NCBI GenBank assembly: GCA_029856295.1 | Contig: JAHQWS010000204.1 | Coordinates: 1-32,488, forward strand | Direction: 5' to 3' | Length of the DNA: 32,488 bases | Source of the DNA: Promethearchaeia archaeon | GTDB taxonomy: Archaea; Asgardarchaeota; Lokiarchaeia; Sigyniarchaeales; SOKP01 | In this document: one piece after another, positions 1 through 10,407 of the stretch | Layout: each line of letters begins with the position of its first letter | How positions within the stretch are numbered: the stretch's first letter is position 1 | Position numbers and translations under genes: made by a program | Notes under the pieces: generated by a model | Seen by the model: only the letters and a program-made list of their open reading frames with translations | What the model was told of the DNA's origin: nothing | Databases searched by the model: none

Positions 1-7
1 GATTAAC

Positions 8-424
8 TTGTTAAGTTATGATGAGAAAATTTCTGTGAAGGATTCTACATTAAATATTTGCGAATATAAACAAGCATTCACCCAGAATGCGGGAGTTCGT
101 CCTTTTGGAGTTTCTTTCTTAGTTGCTGGAATTGATTCAAATGGACCTTCTTTATATTTAACGGACCCTTCTGGGGCTATGTGGGGTTATAAAGCTTTTG
201 CTATAGGCTCTGGAGCGAATGAAGCAAGAGCTTATCTTGAGGAACATTATAAAGATGATATTAGTGATGAGAATTTAAAATTATTGCCCTTAAAAACGTT
301 AAAGGAATTGATGGGAGATAATTTGAATAAAAATACATATGATATAGCCTTTATATTGAAAGAAGATAATAAATATAAATTGTTAAGTATCGAAGAAAAG
401 GAAGATCTGTTAAAAAAAATTTAA
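8..424 (+). CDS. psmA: Proteasome subunit alpha, C-terminal part (gene truncated by window start)
   Basis: RPFGVSFLVAGID..GPSLYLTDPSGAMWGYKAFAIGSGANEARAYLEE is the 20S alpha-subunit core; the 5' end lies outside the window. Confidence 0.9.
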   Translation: MLSYDEKISVKDSTLNICEYKQAFTQNAGVRPFGVSFLVAGIDSNGPSLYLTDPSGAMWGYKAFAIGSGANEARAYLEEHYKDDISDENLKLLPLKTLKELMGDNLNKNTYDIAFILKEDNKYKLLSIEEKEDLLKKI

Positions 425-582
425 AATAATAATTGAAAAGTAAAAAGAAACAAAAAAAATTCAAAAAAATACCATTAAAAATTAAACTTATCTACTTATT
501 CCTTAATAATTCAAATAGATAGACAACATATAAGAAGGATAAATAGTAGGTAAATTTTTTATTAGATAGGGTAAATACTTTT

Positions 583-1374
583 ATGATTGATAGAGCAAGA
601 ATAGATTTAGGCGGTTACATAGTAGGACGCATTGAAAAAGGGGGAAGAACTTTTGAAATGCTTATTGATCCTGAACAGGCATGGGAAGCGAAGAAAATTA
701 TTCGAGAAGAGATCAATAAAAGATTAAGAGCGGGTAGTCAGAAAACTCGAGTCTCTGTTGAAGAATTAATAAATGACACTAAAATCAATTTAGAAATGAT
801 CTTTGAAAGTTTTACTGTTTTTGAAGACTTACGACGGGGCAAAAAAGCTACTGACGGTGATATGGAAGCTATCTTCAATACCACTGAAGGTAAGACAATT
901 AGCGGTTATATCCTTTTAGATGGAGAAATTCAATGGACTAAAGCCCAAAGAGAAGAAGAAAGAAATAAAAAACTAAAACAAATAATCACAATCATTAGTA
1001 AAAACGCAATAAACCCTCAAAATAAAAAACCACACCCTTCTCAAAGAATAGAAAAAGCTATTGATGAAGCGAATATCAAAATTGATTTAATGAAAAATGC
1101 CGAAGAACAAGTTGACGACATTATCAAAAAAATCCAGAGCATTATCCCAATTCGCATGGAACAGGCCGAGTTAGCAATTAAAATCCCGACAAGTTTTACT
1201 GCTAAAGGTTACCATATTGTTGCTCAATTGTCACAAATTAAGAAAGAAGAGTGGCAATCAGATGGTTCTTGGGTTGCTGTGGTCAGTTTACCTGCAGGAT
1301 TACAAATGGAATTAATTGATAAATTAAATAAATTAACCCATGGAAGAGTTCAAACAAAACCCTTAAAATCCTAA
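583..1374 (+). CDS. Ribosome maturation protein SBDS homolog
   Basis: ARIDLGGYIVGRIEKGGRTFEMLIDPEQAWEAKK..RAGSQKTRVSVEEL..VFEDLRRGKKA matches the SBDS N-terminal domain; sits upstream of rrp4 as in other archaea. Confidence 0.92.
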   Translation: MIDRARIDLGGYIVGRIEKGGRTFEMLIDPEQAWEAKKIIREEINKRLRAGSQKTRVSVEELINDTKINLEMIFESFTVFEDLRRGKKATDGDMEAIFNTTEGKTISGYILLDGEIQWTKAQREEERNKKLKQIITIISKNAINPQNKKPHPSQRIEKAIDEANIKIDLMKNAEEQVDDIIKKIQSIIPIRMEQAELAIKIPTSFTAKGYHIVAQLSQIKKEEWQSDGSWVAVVSLPAGLQMELIDKLNKLTHGRVQTKPLKS

Positions 1375-1467
1375 CTTAAAAATTATTAATTTGTTCTAAA
1401 TACATTATTTTTTTGATGATAAGTTAGGTTAATAAATAAAATAAATAATAAGAGTGAGTAAAAATAA

Positions 1468-2250
1468 ATGGAAGATGAAGGAGAAATTCAAGAGGACGAC
1501 GAATTTGAGGATGAGGAAAGATCCCGAGAACTCGTCGTTCCGGGAGAAGTTTTGACTGAAGATGTTAATAATTTTTTACCAGGACGGGGAACAATATTAA
1601 ATGATACAAGAGATAAAATAATCTCACTTCATATTGGATTGAAGCAGATCAACAAGAATTATATTAATGTAATCCCACTTAAAGGAATTTATACACCTCA
1701 ACCAGGTGATAAAGTTATCGCAATAGTTGTGGATAAGAATCCTGTTAAATATAGATGTGATATAAATGCTAAGGATGATGCGCAACTCAAACCAAGAAAT
1801 ACAGAAAGAAGAATTAAAACTCGATTAGGAAGAGGACGGGATTATCAGCGAGATCACCGAGATGAATCTAACACGGATAGATTTGTAATTGGCGATGTGT
1901 TGATTGTAAAAGTCCTTTCAGCAGATCGCTTGAATAAACCAGAATTAACGACTGTTGGAAAGTATCTCGGGAAGAAAAATGGTGGTATTGTCATTTCAAT
2001 TGATCCCCCAAAAATTCCTCGAGTAATCGGACGTAGTGGATCAATGATAAAAATGCTTAAATCTTTAACCAATTGCAATATATTTGTTACTCAAAATGGG
2101 CGCATATGGTTAAGGGGTGATAACATAGCATATGAACGCTTACTTATTGATGCAATCTATAAGATCGAGAGAGAAGCACATACTTCAGGGTTAACTGATA
2201 GAATACAAGCATTTGTAAAAAATGAAAAAATAAAGAGAGGTATTAAATAA
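1468..2250 (+). CDS. rrp4: Exosome complex RNA-binding protein Rrp4
   Basis: S1/KH architecture; VPGEVLTEDVNNFLPGRGTI and a KH segment KIPRVIGRSGSMIKMLKSLTNCNIFVTQNGRIWLRG; followed by rrp41/rrp42. Confidence 0.93.
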   Translation: MEDEGEIQEDDEFEDEERSRELVVPGEVLTEDVNNFLPGRGTILNDTRDKIISLHIGLKQINKNYINVIPLKGIYTPQPGDKVIAIVVDKNPVKYRCDINAKDDAQLKPRNTERRIKTRLGRGRDYQRDHRDESNTDRFVIGDVLIVKVLSADRLNKPELTTVGKYLGKKNGGIVISIDPPKIPRVIGRSGSMIKMLKSLTNCNIFVTQNGRIWLRGDNIAYERLLIDAIYKIEREAHTSGLTDRIQAFVKNEKIKRGIK

Positions 2251-2252
2251 AG

Positions 2253-3032
2253 ATGGTATTAATAATAAAAGACGAATATCCAGATAAATTATTTAGAGAA
2301 GATGGCAAAAGACTGGATGGACGTGATAAAAATGAATTGCGCCCAATTAAGATGGAAGTGGGTGTGATAAAAAACGCAGATGGTTCTGCATATCTTGAAT
2401 GGGGTAATAACAAAATATTTGCTGCTGTGTACGGACCTAGAGAAGTACATCCTCATCATCTCGCAAAGCCCGATCGCGGAATTTTACGAGTTTTTTATAG
2501 AATGGCTACCTATTCTGTATTTGATAGAAAAAGACCTGCACCGGGTCGTCGTGAAAAGGAGATCTCAATGATTATTTCTGATTGTATAGAGCCTGTTTTA
2601 TTCCTTGAACTTTATCCTGGTACTTCTTTTGAAGTATTTATAGAAGTCATTGATGCGGATGGAGGAACAAGATGTGCTAGCACAATTGTTGCTTCTTTAG
2701 CGTTAGCTGATGCTGGTGTCCCTATGAAAAGTTTAGTCACTGCCGTAGCCGTTGGTAAAATTGATGGGGAGATTGTGGTAGACCTTTCAGGTATAGAGGA
2801 TAAAGCTGGAGATGCTGATCTTCCTTTAGCGATTACCTGGTTTAATAATGAAATTTCATTATTACAATTTGATGGTACTATGGATGCTGAGGAATTTGAT
2901 ACATGTTTAACACTTGGGAAGGAAGCTGCAGAAAAGATATATAAAATTCAGTTAGATACATTAAGAAGTAAATATATCTCAATTCAAGAAAGTGTTAGCG
3001 AAATATCAAATACAAGTGGAGGTGAAGAGTAA
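2253..3032 (+). CDS. rrp41: Exosome complex exonuclease Rrp41
   Basis: RNase PH fold: REDGKRLDGRDKNELRPIKMEVGVIKNADGSAYLEWGNNKIFAAVYGPREVHP. Confidence 0.95.
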   Translation: MVLIIKDEYPDKLFREDGKRLDGRDKNELRPIKMEVGVIKNADGSAYLEWGNNKIFAAVYGPREVHPHHLAKPDRGILRVFYRMATYSVFDRKRPAPGRREKEISMIISDCIEPVLFLELYPGTSFEVFIEVIDADGGTRCASTIVASLALADAGVPMKSLVTAVAVGKIDGEIVVDLSGIEDKAGDADLPLAITWFNNEISLLQFDGTMDAEEFDTCLTLGKEAAEKIYKIQLDTLRSKYISIQESVSEISNTSGGEE

Positions 3033-3034
3033 AT

Positions 3035-3862
3035 ATGATGGATGTTAAAAGAGTTATTTCAACGATCGAACGAAAATATATTATAAATAATTTGAAAAAA
3101 GAAGAGAGGATTGACGGAAGGGGTTTGTGGGAATATCGTGAATTTAAAATAGATTCAGATATGGTCGCATCTGCAGAAGGGTCTGCTGATGTAATGCTAG
3201 GAGAAACTCGAATTATTACTGGGTTAAAATATGATGTTGGTTCGCCTTTTCCTGATTTACCTGATGCAGGTGTTTGTACAATAATGGCAGAGTTATTACC
3301 TTTGGCATCTCCTTTATTTGAGAGAGGCCCTCCAGATGAACAATCAATAGAATTAGCTCGTGTAGTAGATCGAGGAATTCGACATGCTGATTGCGTTCAA
3401 ACTAAAAAACTTTGCATTAAGGAGAAAGAAGCAGTCTATATCTTATTTGTAGATATGTATGTCATAAATCATGGCGGCAATTTAATTGACTGTGGTGGCG
3501 TAAGCGCCTTAGCTACATTGATTTCAGCCCATATTCCTGAAGGAATATATACTGAAAATGGTATAGAATGGACGGGGAATTATTTAACAGGTGAGGATAT
3601 TGTGAACGAATTACCTTTAGTTTTAACTTACGGTAAAATTGATGACATCATATTCTTAGATCCAAGCTTACCAGAGGAATTAGTATGTGATGGAAAGATT
3701 TCCATTTCAGTAACAGAAGATAAAATAACATCAATCCAAAAAAGCGGTGCTACCACATTTTCTTTTGATGAAATTCGTATGCTAGGTCAGAAAACAATTG
3801 AAATTGGTAAAGAATTGAGAAATAAATTAAATTTTTGGCAATATAAGGTAAAAATTGACTAA
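3035..3862 (+). CDS. rrp42: Exosome complex subunit Rrp42
   Basis: RIDGRGLWEYREFKIDSDMVASAEGSADVMLGETRIITGLKYDVGSPFPDLPD; GGAGGTGA ribosome-binding site upstream. Confidence 0.94.
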   Translation: MMDVKRVISTIERKYIINNLKKEERIDGRGLWEYREFKIDSDMVASAEGSADVMLGETRIITGLKYDVGSPFPDLPDAGVCTIMAELLPLASPLFERGPPDEQSIELARVVDRGIRHADCVQTKKLCIKEKEAVYILFVDMYVINHGGNLIDCGGVSALATLISAHIPEGIYTENGIEWTGNYLTGEDIVNELPLVLTYGKIDDIIFLDPSLPEELVCDGKISISVTEDKITSIQKSGATTFSFDEIRMLGQKTIEIGKELRNKLNFWQYKVKID

Positions 3863-3975
3863 ATGTATTGCCTTATGCCCTTGTTTTTTACTATTTTTAA
3901 CTTTTTTCACGAAAATTTTTATTTTATAATAATTTTAATAGAATATCAATAATTTTAAATAAAACGGGTAGTATC

Positions 3976-4266
3976 ATGGGAAAGACTAAAAAAGTCGGCT
4001 GGACAGGTCGCTACGGAGCAAGATACGGTTCAAATGTACGTAAAAGAGTACGCTTAATTATGGAAAGAATGAAAGGGGGGAACATAAAATGCCCTCGATG
4101 CATGACTGTAGGTTCAGTTTATCGTGTCTCAACGGGGATTTGGCATTGTAAAAAATGCGGGGCTAAATTTACAGGTGGTGCATATGATATTGTTACTCCT
4201 AGAGGCGCAGAATCGTACCGAATTGCAAAGAGAAAACAACGTGAATTAGAAGTAATCGAAGAATAA
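3976..4266 (+). CDS. rpl37ae: Large ribosomal subunit protein eL43 (L37Ae)
   Basis: GWTGRYGARYGSNVRKRV with zinc ribbon CPRCMTVGSVYRVSTGIWHCKKCGAKFTGGAY. Confidence 0.95.
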   Translation: MGKTKKVGWTGRYGARYGSNVRKRVRLIMERMKGGNIKCPRCMTVGSVYRVSTGIWHCKKCGAKFTGGAYDIVTPRGAESYRIAKRKQRELEVIEE

Positions 4267-4529
4267 TGAGTAATTCTAATTACTTTTCTATAAAATCAAC
4301 AATAGAACTAACTTTTAAGGATTCAAACACTTGTACTTTAGCGTATAATTCGTTTTTACCAGAATTAAAAAAGGCAAAATCTCATAGATCAAGAATTTTA
4401 ATGGAAAAACTGGATAACGCTTTAATTTTTTCTATTGAAAGTGCTGATATAACCGCTTTTAGAGCGTCTATAAGCGATGTTATTAGCTTTGGAAAAATTA
4501 TTGATAGTACTTTAAAATTATGCGAGTAA
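4266..4529 (+). CDS. pcc1: KEOPS complex Pcc1-like subunit
   Basis: Small ORF in the conserved position between eL43 and prefoldin beta; ending ALIFSIESADITAFRASISDVISFGKIIDSTLKL is Pcc1-like. Confidence 0.75.
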   Translation: MSNSNYFSIKSTIELTFKDSNTCTLAYNSFLPELKKAKSHRSRILMEKLDNALIFSIESADITAFRASISDVISFGKIIDSTLKLCE

Positions 4530-4584
4530 AACATTTATAACTTATCATATTACAATTTTTATAAAAAAAAAACTATGAAGAATT

Positions 4585-4947
4585 ATGAGTATAGATTTAA
4601 ATAGCCTTGATGAGGAAGTAAGGAACAAAGTAATAAACCTGCAGAATCTTTCTACTACAATGGAATACTTATCACAACAGAAGATGCAAATTGAAACGAG
4701 CTTAAGAGATACAGAACTAGCGATCGAAGAACTTGAAAAAATTAACCCGGATGATGTTGTCTATAAATCAATTGGCGGAATATTAGTCAAAAGCGAAAAA
4801 AATAAGCTGCTCGATGAAAAAAAATCACTGAAAGTTACTTTAGAGATGCGTTCTAAAACTGTAACCCAGAAACTCGATAGAACTAAGAGCCAAATCGAAA
4901 CTATGAGAAATTCAATTCAGGCAGATCTTCAAAGTAAAAGTGCTTAA
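4585..4947 (+). CDS. pfdB: Prefoldin subunit beta
   Basis: Coiled-coil ORF with NPDDVVYKSIGGILVKSEKNKLLDEKKSLKVTLEMRSKTVTQKLDR. Confidence 0.9.
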   Translation: MSIDLNSLDEEVRNKVINLQNLSTTMEYLSQQKMQIETSLRDTELAIEELEKINPDDVVYKSIGGILVKSEKNKLLDEKKSLKVTLEMRSKTVTQKLDRTKSQIETMRNSIQADLQSKSA

Positions 4948-5959
4948 TTGTATGTTGACATATAAGTTTGAAGATTTCAAAACATATTTGAAAAATAAAA
5001 ATGTTTTAATAACTACTCACGCGCATGTGGATATTGATGGTGCTGCCTCTTGTTATATCTTTAAAATTTTTTTCACTAGTTATTTTAAAAATGAAGCCGC
5101 TTTAGTACTTCCTGAATTCTCCAAATCTACAAGAGACTTTCTAGAAAAAGTTTCACAAAAATTTCGGGAACTCTCCTTTTCTTTTAATGACGAATTTGAT
5201 ATTTCAAATATAGATGTAATTCTGGTATTAGATACTAATAACTTAGCACAAGTAAGTATTTTTGATAAATTGAATATTAGTAATGCCGAGATTCCCTTCA
5301 TTTTTATTGATCATCATTTAAATCTTAAAAAGGATTACAAAAACAATCTCTCTTCCTTAAATATTATCAACGAACAAGTCTCTTCTACTTCCGAAATAAT
5401 TTTTGAATTATGCGAATTCTTTAATTTTAAATTGGAATTTCCTTATAAATTTCTATTAATCTCTGCAATATTAACTGATTCGGGGTTTTTCAAATATGGC
5501 AATAATGATACAATAAAACGGATATCAAGATTATTGGACGATCAGTTAGATTTTCAAGAAATTCTATCAACACTTGAGTTTGAACAAGATATTTCTGAAA
5601 AATTAGCAAGAATAAAAGCATTACAGCGATTGAAATTAATCCGTTCAAAGGATTGGTTGATTGGAATGACACATGTAGGTAGTTTTGAAGCAGGTGTTGC
5701 AGCTTTATTGATTAACATAGGCTTAGATGTGAGTATTGTATATTCTGAAAAAAAGACGACATTTAGAATTAGTACGAGAGCAAAGAAAAGGGTTTGCATA
5801 AAAACAGGTTTACATTTAGGAAAAATTTTACAGGAAGTGGCTGAGGAATGTGAAGGAAGTGGGGGTGGTCATGATGGTGCTGCTTCTCTAAATGGAAAGA
5901 ATGATCTAAAAAAGATTTTAAACAAAATCATTGAGAAAATAAAACAAATTTTAAAATAA
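4940..5959 (+). CDS. DHH family phosphoesterase
   Basis: THAHVDIDGAASCYIF, VLDTNN, FIDHHLN and C-terminal GSGGGHDGAASLNG (DHHA1-type) motifs. Confidence 0.88.
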   Translation: MLNCMLTYKFEDFKTYLKNKNVLITTHAHVDIDGAASCYIFKIFFTSYFKNEAALVLPEFSKSTRDFLEKVSQKFRELSFSFNDEFDISNIDVILVLDTNNLAQVSIFDKLNISNAEIPFIFIDHHLNLKKDYKNNLSSLNIINEQVSSTSEIIFELCEFFNFKLEFPYKFLLISAILTDSGFFKYGNNDTIKRISRLLDDQLDFQEILSTLEFEQDISEKLARIKALQRLKLIRSKDWLIGMTHVGSFEAGVAALLINIGLDVSIVYSEKKTTFRISTRAKKRVCIKTGLHLGKILQEVAEECEGSGGGHDGAASLNGKNDLKKILNKIIEKIKQILK

Positions 5960-6001
5960 CTAAGAATTTTTATAAAACAATATAATTGGTTCGCGTTTGT
6001 T

Positions 6002-6841
6002 ATGCATTTAATTGAATTTCATAATTTTTACTTCCGGTATAAAAAAAATAAGGAATATCAATTAAATGAAATTAATCTAAAGATAGACGAAAATAAATTT
6101 ATTTTATTATGCGGCCAGACCGGTTCAGGTAAAACTACTTTAATTCGGTGTATGAATGGACTGATCCCCCAATTTTATCCAGGATTCTATAGAGGTTATG
6201 TTAAAGTTCTTGGAAAAGATACAGCTGAAGCCCCCATTGCGGATTTATCTACTGAAATTGGAATTGTCTTCCAAAATCCTGAGAATCAATTAATATCAAT
6301 GAATGTTGAGCATGAAATTGCTTTTGGTATGGAAAATCTTGGAATTCCCCGTGAAGAGATGGAAAAGAGAATTAAAGAAGTTATTAAATTAACCGAAATT
6401 GAGCATTTACTAGATAAAGCTCCATTTGAGCTGAGTGGCGGAGAACAGCAACGAGTTGCAATTGCTTCAATTTTGGTTTTAGAACCAAAAATTTTGATTT
6501 TAGATGAGCCTACTGCATTACTTGATCCAAGTATGGCTGATAAAATAATTAAATTATTGAAGAAAATCCAGACGGAAAAAAACGTGACCATTATTATTAG
6601 TGAGCATAGAATGGATTTGGTTGTTCCTTATGCTGACGAAATAATTTTATTAGATAACGCAAAAATACTTGAACATGGAAAACGAGAAGAAGTATTGAAT
6701 GGTGAAAATTTCCAGAGATTGACCATTAATAAACCAGTCATTTATTCAGTATTTACAACATTAAAAAGTGAACAGTTGTATAAGGAAAAAATTCCTGCTT
6801 CTATTGATGAAGCTATAAGGTATTTTCAAAATTATAAGTAA
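6002..6841 (+). CDS. ecfA1: ECF-type transporter ATP-binding protein
   Basis: Walker A GQTGSGKTTL, Q-loop FQNPENQL, signature LSGGEQQRVAIAS, Walker B ILILDEPTALLD. Confidence 0.88.
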   Translation: MHLIEFHNFYFRYKKNKEYQLNEINLKIDENKFILLCGQTGSGKTTLIRCMNGLIPQFYPGFYRGYVKVLGKDTAEAPIADLSTEIGIVFQNPENQLISMNVEHEIAFGMENLGIPREEMEKRIKEVIKLTEIEHLLDKAPFELSGGEQQRVAIASILVLEPKILILDEPTALLDPSMADKIIKLLKKIQTEKNVTIIISEHRMDLVVPYADEIILLDNAKILEHGKREEVLNGENFQRLTINKPVIYSVFTTLKSEQLYKEKIPASIDEAIRYFQNYK

Positions 6842-6855
6842 AAAAAGGATACAAT

Positions 6856-7725
6856 ATGCCCCAAGATTACCCCTTAATAGTAGTACACGATGTAGATTAC
6901 AAATATCTTAATGAAACCGTAGCTTTAAAAAAAATAAATTTAAAAATTTATAAAGGTGAATTAATTGGGATTATGGGAAAAAACGGAGCAGGCAAAACCA
7001 CATTAATAAGGACTTTTAACGGTTTAATACGGCCTACTAACGGCAATATTTATATAAATGGTGAAAATATAAAATCTAAAACACCTGGTACCCTATCTCA
7101 AAAAGTGGGCATAATTTTTCAAAATCCTCAACATCAAGTTTTTTCTAACACTGTGGAAGAAGAAATTAAATATTCATTAAAAAGTCTCAATCTTAGCAAA
7201 CAAGAAAATCAAATTAAAACCGATGATATTTTAAAAAAATTTGATTTGGATAAATATAGGGAACGCTCACCTTTGAACCTTTCAGGAGGAGAGACTAAAA
7301 AATTAGCAGTAGCATCAATATTTTGTAGAGATCCAGATATTCTCGTCTTTGATGAGCCCACTTTAGGACAGGATGCTAAAGAAATCAGTTTTTTTATAGA
7401 ATTAATTAAAAGCGAAATGAAAATTGGAAAAACTATCGTCATTATCACTCATAATATAGAATTTGCTATGGAATACATCTCCCGAACGATTTTAATGGCG
7501 GATGGAAAAATTATTGCTGATGGCCCTACAGAAAAGATAATAACCAATGAATTTTTAGTCAAAAAATCTGCTCTCATTTTACCCCAAATAAGTCAATTTA
7601 ATATAGCGCTTAATGATATAGGAATTCCATGTCCAAATAATATTTATTCCAAAGATAAAATGACTGAATTTTTAGCTGGTTATATAAAAGATAAATCTAA
7701 AGTAGTGTCAGGTGAAAGTAACTAA
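6856..7725 (+). CDS. ecfA2: ECF-type transporter ATP-binding protein
   Basis: GKNGAGKTTL, FQNPQHQVF, LSGGETKKLAVAS, ILVFDEPTLGQD; adjacent to paralog and T component. Confidence 0.87.
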   Translation: MPQDYPLIVVHDVDYKYLNETVALKKINLKIYKGELIGIMGKNGAGKTTLIRTFNGLIRPTNGNIYINGENIKSKTPGTLSQKVGIIFQNPQHQVFSNTVEEEIKYSLKSLNLSKQENQIKTDDILKKFDLDKYRERSPLNLSGGETKKLAVASIFCRDPDILVFDEPTLGQDAKEISFFIELIKSEMKIGKTIVIITHNIEFAMEYISRTILMADGKIIADGPTEKIITNEFLVKKSALILPQISQFNIALNDIGIPCPNNIYSKDKMTEFLAGYIKDKSKVVSGESN

Positions 7726-8492
7726 TGTCCCTTGAATTTCTAAATGCATTTAAATTTCAAAAGAAAAATACATTTGTACATAATTTAGATCCAAGGGCTA
7801 AGTTATTATTTTCACTAGTATATAGCATTTCAGGTCTTATGTTTACAGAAATTGTACCTTTATTTATTATTTTTTTAACCTTGACTCCAATGATTTTATT
7901 AGGGAAAATGGTTAAGGAGTGGCTTAGAAGTATTCGAGGGCTTTCATTTTTAGTATTAATGATCATTGTACTAAATACCTATTTTATATCTTTAGGATAT
8001 GCGATAGCAATGATTATAAGAATAACCATTATGATCACCGCTTTCTCAATATTTTTTTTAACAGTACATCCTAATGATTTAGCATTGTCCTTAATATCAA
8101 TGAAAGTACCATACCCCTATGCCTTTTCCTTTTCATTAGCATTTAGGTTTGTACCCACTATAGCCAATGAAGCTCAAAATATTATGGATGCCCAGCAAAG
8201 TAGAGGGTATGAAATGAAAACCAGTGGTATGATAAATCAAATAAAAAATCTTTTTCCGTTATTAGTACCTCTTATAATTTGTTCAATTAAAAGAGCTTTT
8301 AATGTAGCTGAAGCCCTAGAATCGCGGGCTTTCGGGAGCGTTAATGAACGGACCTATTACTATACTATTAAGTATACTTTAAAAGATTGGATTTTTACCT
8401 TTTATTTAATTTGTTTTTTTATACTTACAATTTATGTGCGAATCCAATTTGGTCTCATGCCAGAATGGCTACTTTGGAGCCTACCCGTATAA
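7725..8492 (+). CDS. ecfT: ECF transporter transmembrane (T) component
   Basis: Hydrophobic; LDPRAKLLFSL, AFRFVPTIANEAQNIMDAQQSRGYEM and RAFNVAEALESRAFG motifs of EcfT; GGTGA ribosome-binding site. Confidence 0.88.
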   Translation: MSLEFLNAFKFQKKNTFVHNLDPRAKLLFSLVYSISGLMFTEIVPLFIIFLTLTPMILLGKMVKEWLRSIRGLSFLVLMIIVLNTYFISLGYAIAMIIRITIMITAFSIFFLTVHPNDLALSLISMKVPYPYAFSFSLAFRFVPTIANEAQNIMDAQQSRGYEMKTSGMINQIKNLFPLLVPLIICSIKRAFNVAEALESRAFGSVNERTYYYTIKYTLKDWIFTFYLICFFILTIYVRIQFGLMPEWLLWSLPV

Positions 8493-8602
8493 AACTATAT
8501 TCTAAAACATTTAAAACAAAAATCGCAATTTTTTATGAATAATTAAAATTAAAGTTTTAGTATTTGAAAATGATTTAATATTAATAAAGAGAAAAATTAT
8601 TT

Positions 8603-9121
8603 ATGAATTTTAATAAGCAGCATGCAGCAGTTTGTGGTCTTTTTTGCCCAAGCTGTACAATATTTATTGGCACAACGGAAGATCCTAAAAGGCTTGAGAG
8701 ATTAGCAAGTCTATTTAATACTCCAGTTGGGGATATGAAGTGTTTAGGTTGCCGTTCAAATACTCGAGTCGCTTATTGCGATTCATGCAAGCTTTATTCA
8801 TGCGCTCAAGAAAAAGGAATAGATTTTTGTGGGGAATGTTCTGAATTTCCATGTAATGAAATAAAAGATTTTCAGGCTGGCGGCGCTCATAGATTTGAAT
8901 TATGGAATTTTCAAGCTCAAATTGTAAAAATGGGATATAAAAAATGGATACTAGAGATGATTAAATATTATTCATGTCCAAATTGTGGAATTATCAATTC
9001 AACCTATGATGATAAATGCAGAAAATGTGGACATAAACCAAGTAATCAATATACTGCTAAATATGGGCAAAAAATTCGGGATTTTCAAAAAAAACATCAA
9101 ACACGATTAAATATAAAATAA
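8603..9121 (+). CDS. DUF3795-type cysteine-rich protein with C-terminal zinc ribbon
   Basis: CGLFCPSCTIFIGT..CLGCRSN..CDSCKLYSCAQEKGIDFCGECSEFPCNEIKDFQ; later CPNCGIINSTYDDKCRKCG. Confidence 0.75.
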   Translation: MNFNKQHAAVCGLFCPSCTIFIGTTEDPKRLERLASLFNTPVGDMKCLGCRSNTRVAYCDSCKLYSCAQEKGIDFCGECSEFPCNEIKDFQAGGAHRFELWNFQAQIVKMGYKKWILEMIKYYSCPNCGIINSTYDDKCRKCGHKPSNQYTAKYGQKIRDFQKKHQTRLNIK

Positions 9122-9154
9122 TTTCTTTAAAATTATATCTAAAGAATTTCTAAA

Positions 9155-9844
9155 ATGATCATTAAAGAATTCAATATACCTGATATAAAATTGAAGTATT
9201 TTGTAGGTATTAATCAAGTCTCAATCGATTTAACAAAATTGTTAGATCAAAATAAATTAGAAAATCAAGCTCAAGTGTTAGATGTTATTTTCGATGTAAT
9301 TGAAAAAGTTCAAAACACATTTAAAGGGTCCATGATTCAATTTTTTTCTCATGAGTATGTTTTAGACCAGAGTCATATTTTTAATGCCTTCTATTATATG
9401 GAAAAAGCATTTCTTAATAATCTAAATATCTCAAATAAAAAAAATATCGAATTGCTGTTGTATTTAGCTACTAATCGGCAGATAAAAATTGGTATTGAAG
9501 CTTTTGGTATTAAATATTTAGATGTGAAAAAAGGAGAATTGCTTTATTGTATCATATCACGTGAGAATAGTGTACGTGAAATAAATGAAGAGATTTTACA
9601 TCTACTTCAAGCTAAAGAATTACCATTAAATCTGAACAACAGGTCTTTTGATAAATTTGACAGAATTAAAACTTTTTTTGAGATAACAGATAACCAGATT
9701 ATAACTGTATTAAAATCTTATGGAGTTAGTAATATTAACAAAGATCCAATAAGTTACAAGCTTGAAGATCTCTATGTAGCTTTAAATGATTTAATTTGTG
9801 AAAAAATGACATTGCTTAGTTTGGAAAAAATCAAACTTGATTAA
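9155..9844 (+). CDS. cgi121: KEOPS subunit Cgi121-like protein
   Basis: IQFFSHEYVLDQSHIFNAFYYMEKAFLNNLNISNKKNIELLLYLATNRQIKIGIEAFGI resembles the Cgi121 core; next to Sua5/YrdC. Confidence 0.65.
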   Translation: MIIKEFNIPDIKLKYFVGINQVSIDLTKLLDQNKLENQAQVLDVIFDVIEKVQNTFKGSMIQFFSHEYVLDQSHIFNAFYYMEKAFLNNLNISNKKNIELLLYLATNRQIKIGIEAFGIKYLDVKKGELLYCIISRENSVREINEEILHLLQAKELPLNLNNRSFDKFDRIKTFFEITDNQIITVLKSYGVSNINKDPISYKLEDLYVALNDLICEKMTLLSLEKIKLD

Positions 9845-10371
9845 TCAACATAATTCTCACTTTTTAACCTAAGAATCTCATCAGGTTTAAGAAAAGTTAT
9901 ACCGCAAAAATTTCCTAAAAGTTCTATACGTATAATTTTATCCGGATTCTCAAGATTCACCTGATTCTCAATATTGTTAGCAACATATTTGATAAGACGT
10001 TCCCTCTCAATAATATCATTATTTCTACGCTTTAAATCAATTTTAAATGTGTCAGTTTTATCAATAAATTCCGAATAATGATTCTCCACAATTTGGGTTA
10101 TACTTTTAAGATTTGTTTCACACACAAAATCAATAGGTACAATTTTGAGGATAAATTTGAGGAAATCGGGGTCTTTCTTTAGAATTTCTTTAATTTTTTG
10201 AATTATGATTTTTGCATCAATATTAGATAAAGCAGTTAATAAACCTAAGAATTCTAAATTTGAAATAATGGGATATTTATCACCAGTAATGAATAATGTA
10301 AACCATAACTCAGCTCTTGCGTTAGTTTCGTTATATCTTGATGTCGATACTAATAAATTGAAGTTCTTCGC
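9841..10371 (-). CDS. THUMP-domain (Tan1-like) tRNA modification protein with no canonical start codon
   Basis: My translation of the open frame: AKNFNLLVSTSRYNETNARAELWFTLFITGDKYPIIS...FLKIVPIDFVCETNLKSITQIVENHYSEFIDKTDTFKIDLKRRNNDIIERERLIKYVANNI...RIELLGNFCGITFLKPDEILRLK. The track reports only 94 aa (9841..10125). In-frame TAA at 10372-10374; AGGTGA ribosome-binding site just upstream. Confidence 0.7.
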   Translation of the reverse strand, partial: AKNFNLLVSTSRYNETNARAELWFTLFITGDKYPIISNLEFLGLLTALSNIDAKIIIQKIKEILKKDPDFLKFILKIVPIDFVCETNLKSITQIVENHYSEFIDKTDTFKIDLKRRNNDIIERERLIKYVANNIENQVNLENPDKIIRIELLGNFCGITFLKPDEILRLKSENYVD

Positions 10372-10407
10372 TTAAATCACCTAAAAAACTTGGTAAAATC
10401 TAATTTC

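Noticed and set aside
2380-2571. 63-aa plus-strand ORF inside rrp41
   Set aside because: Alternate frame of a well-conserved gene.
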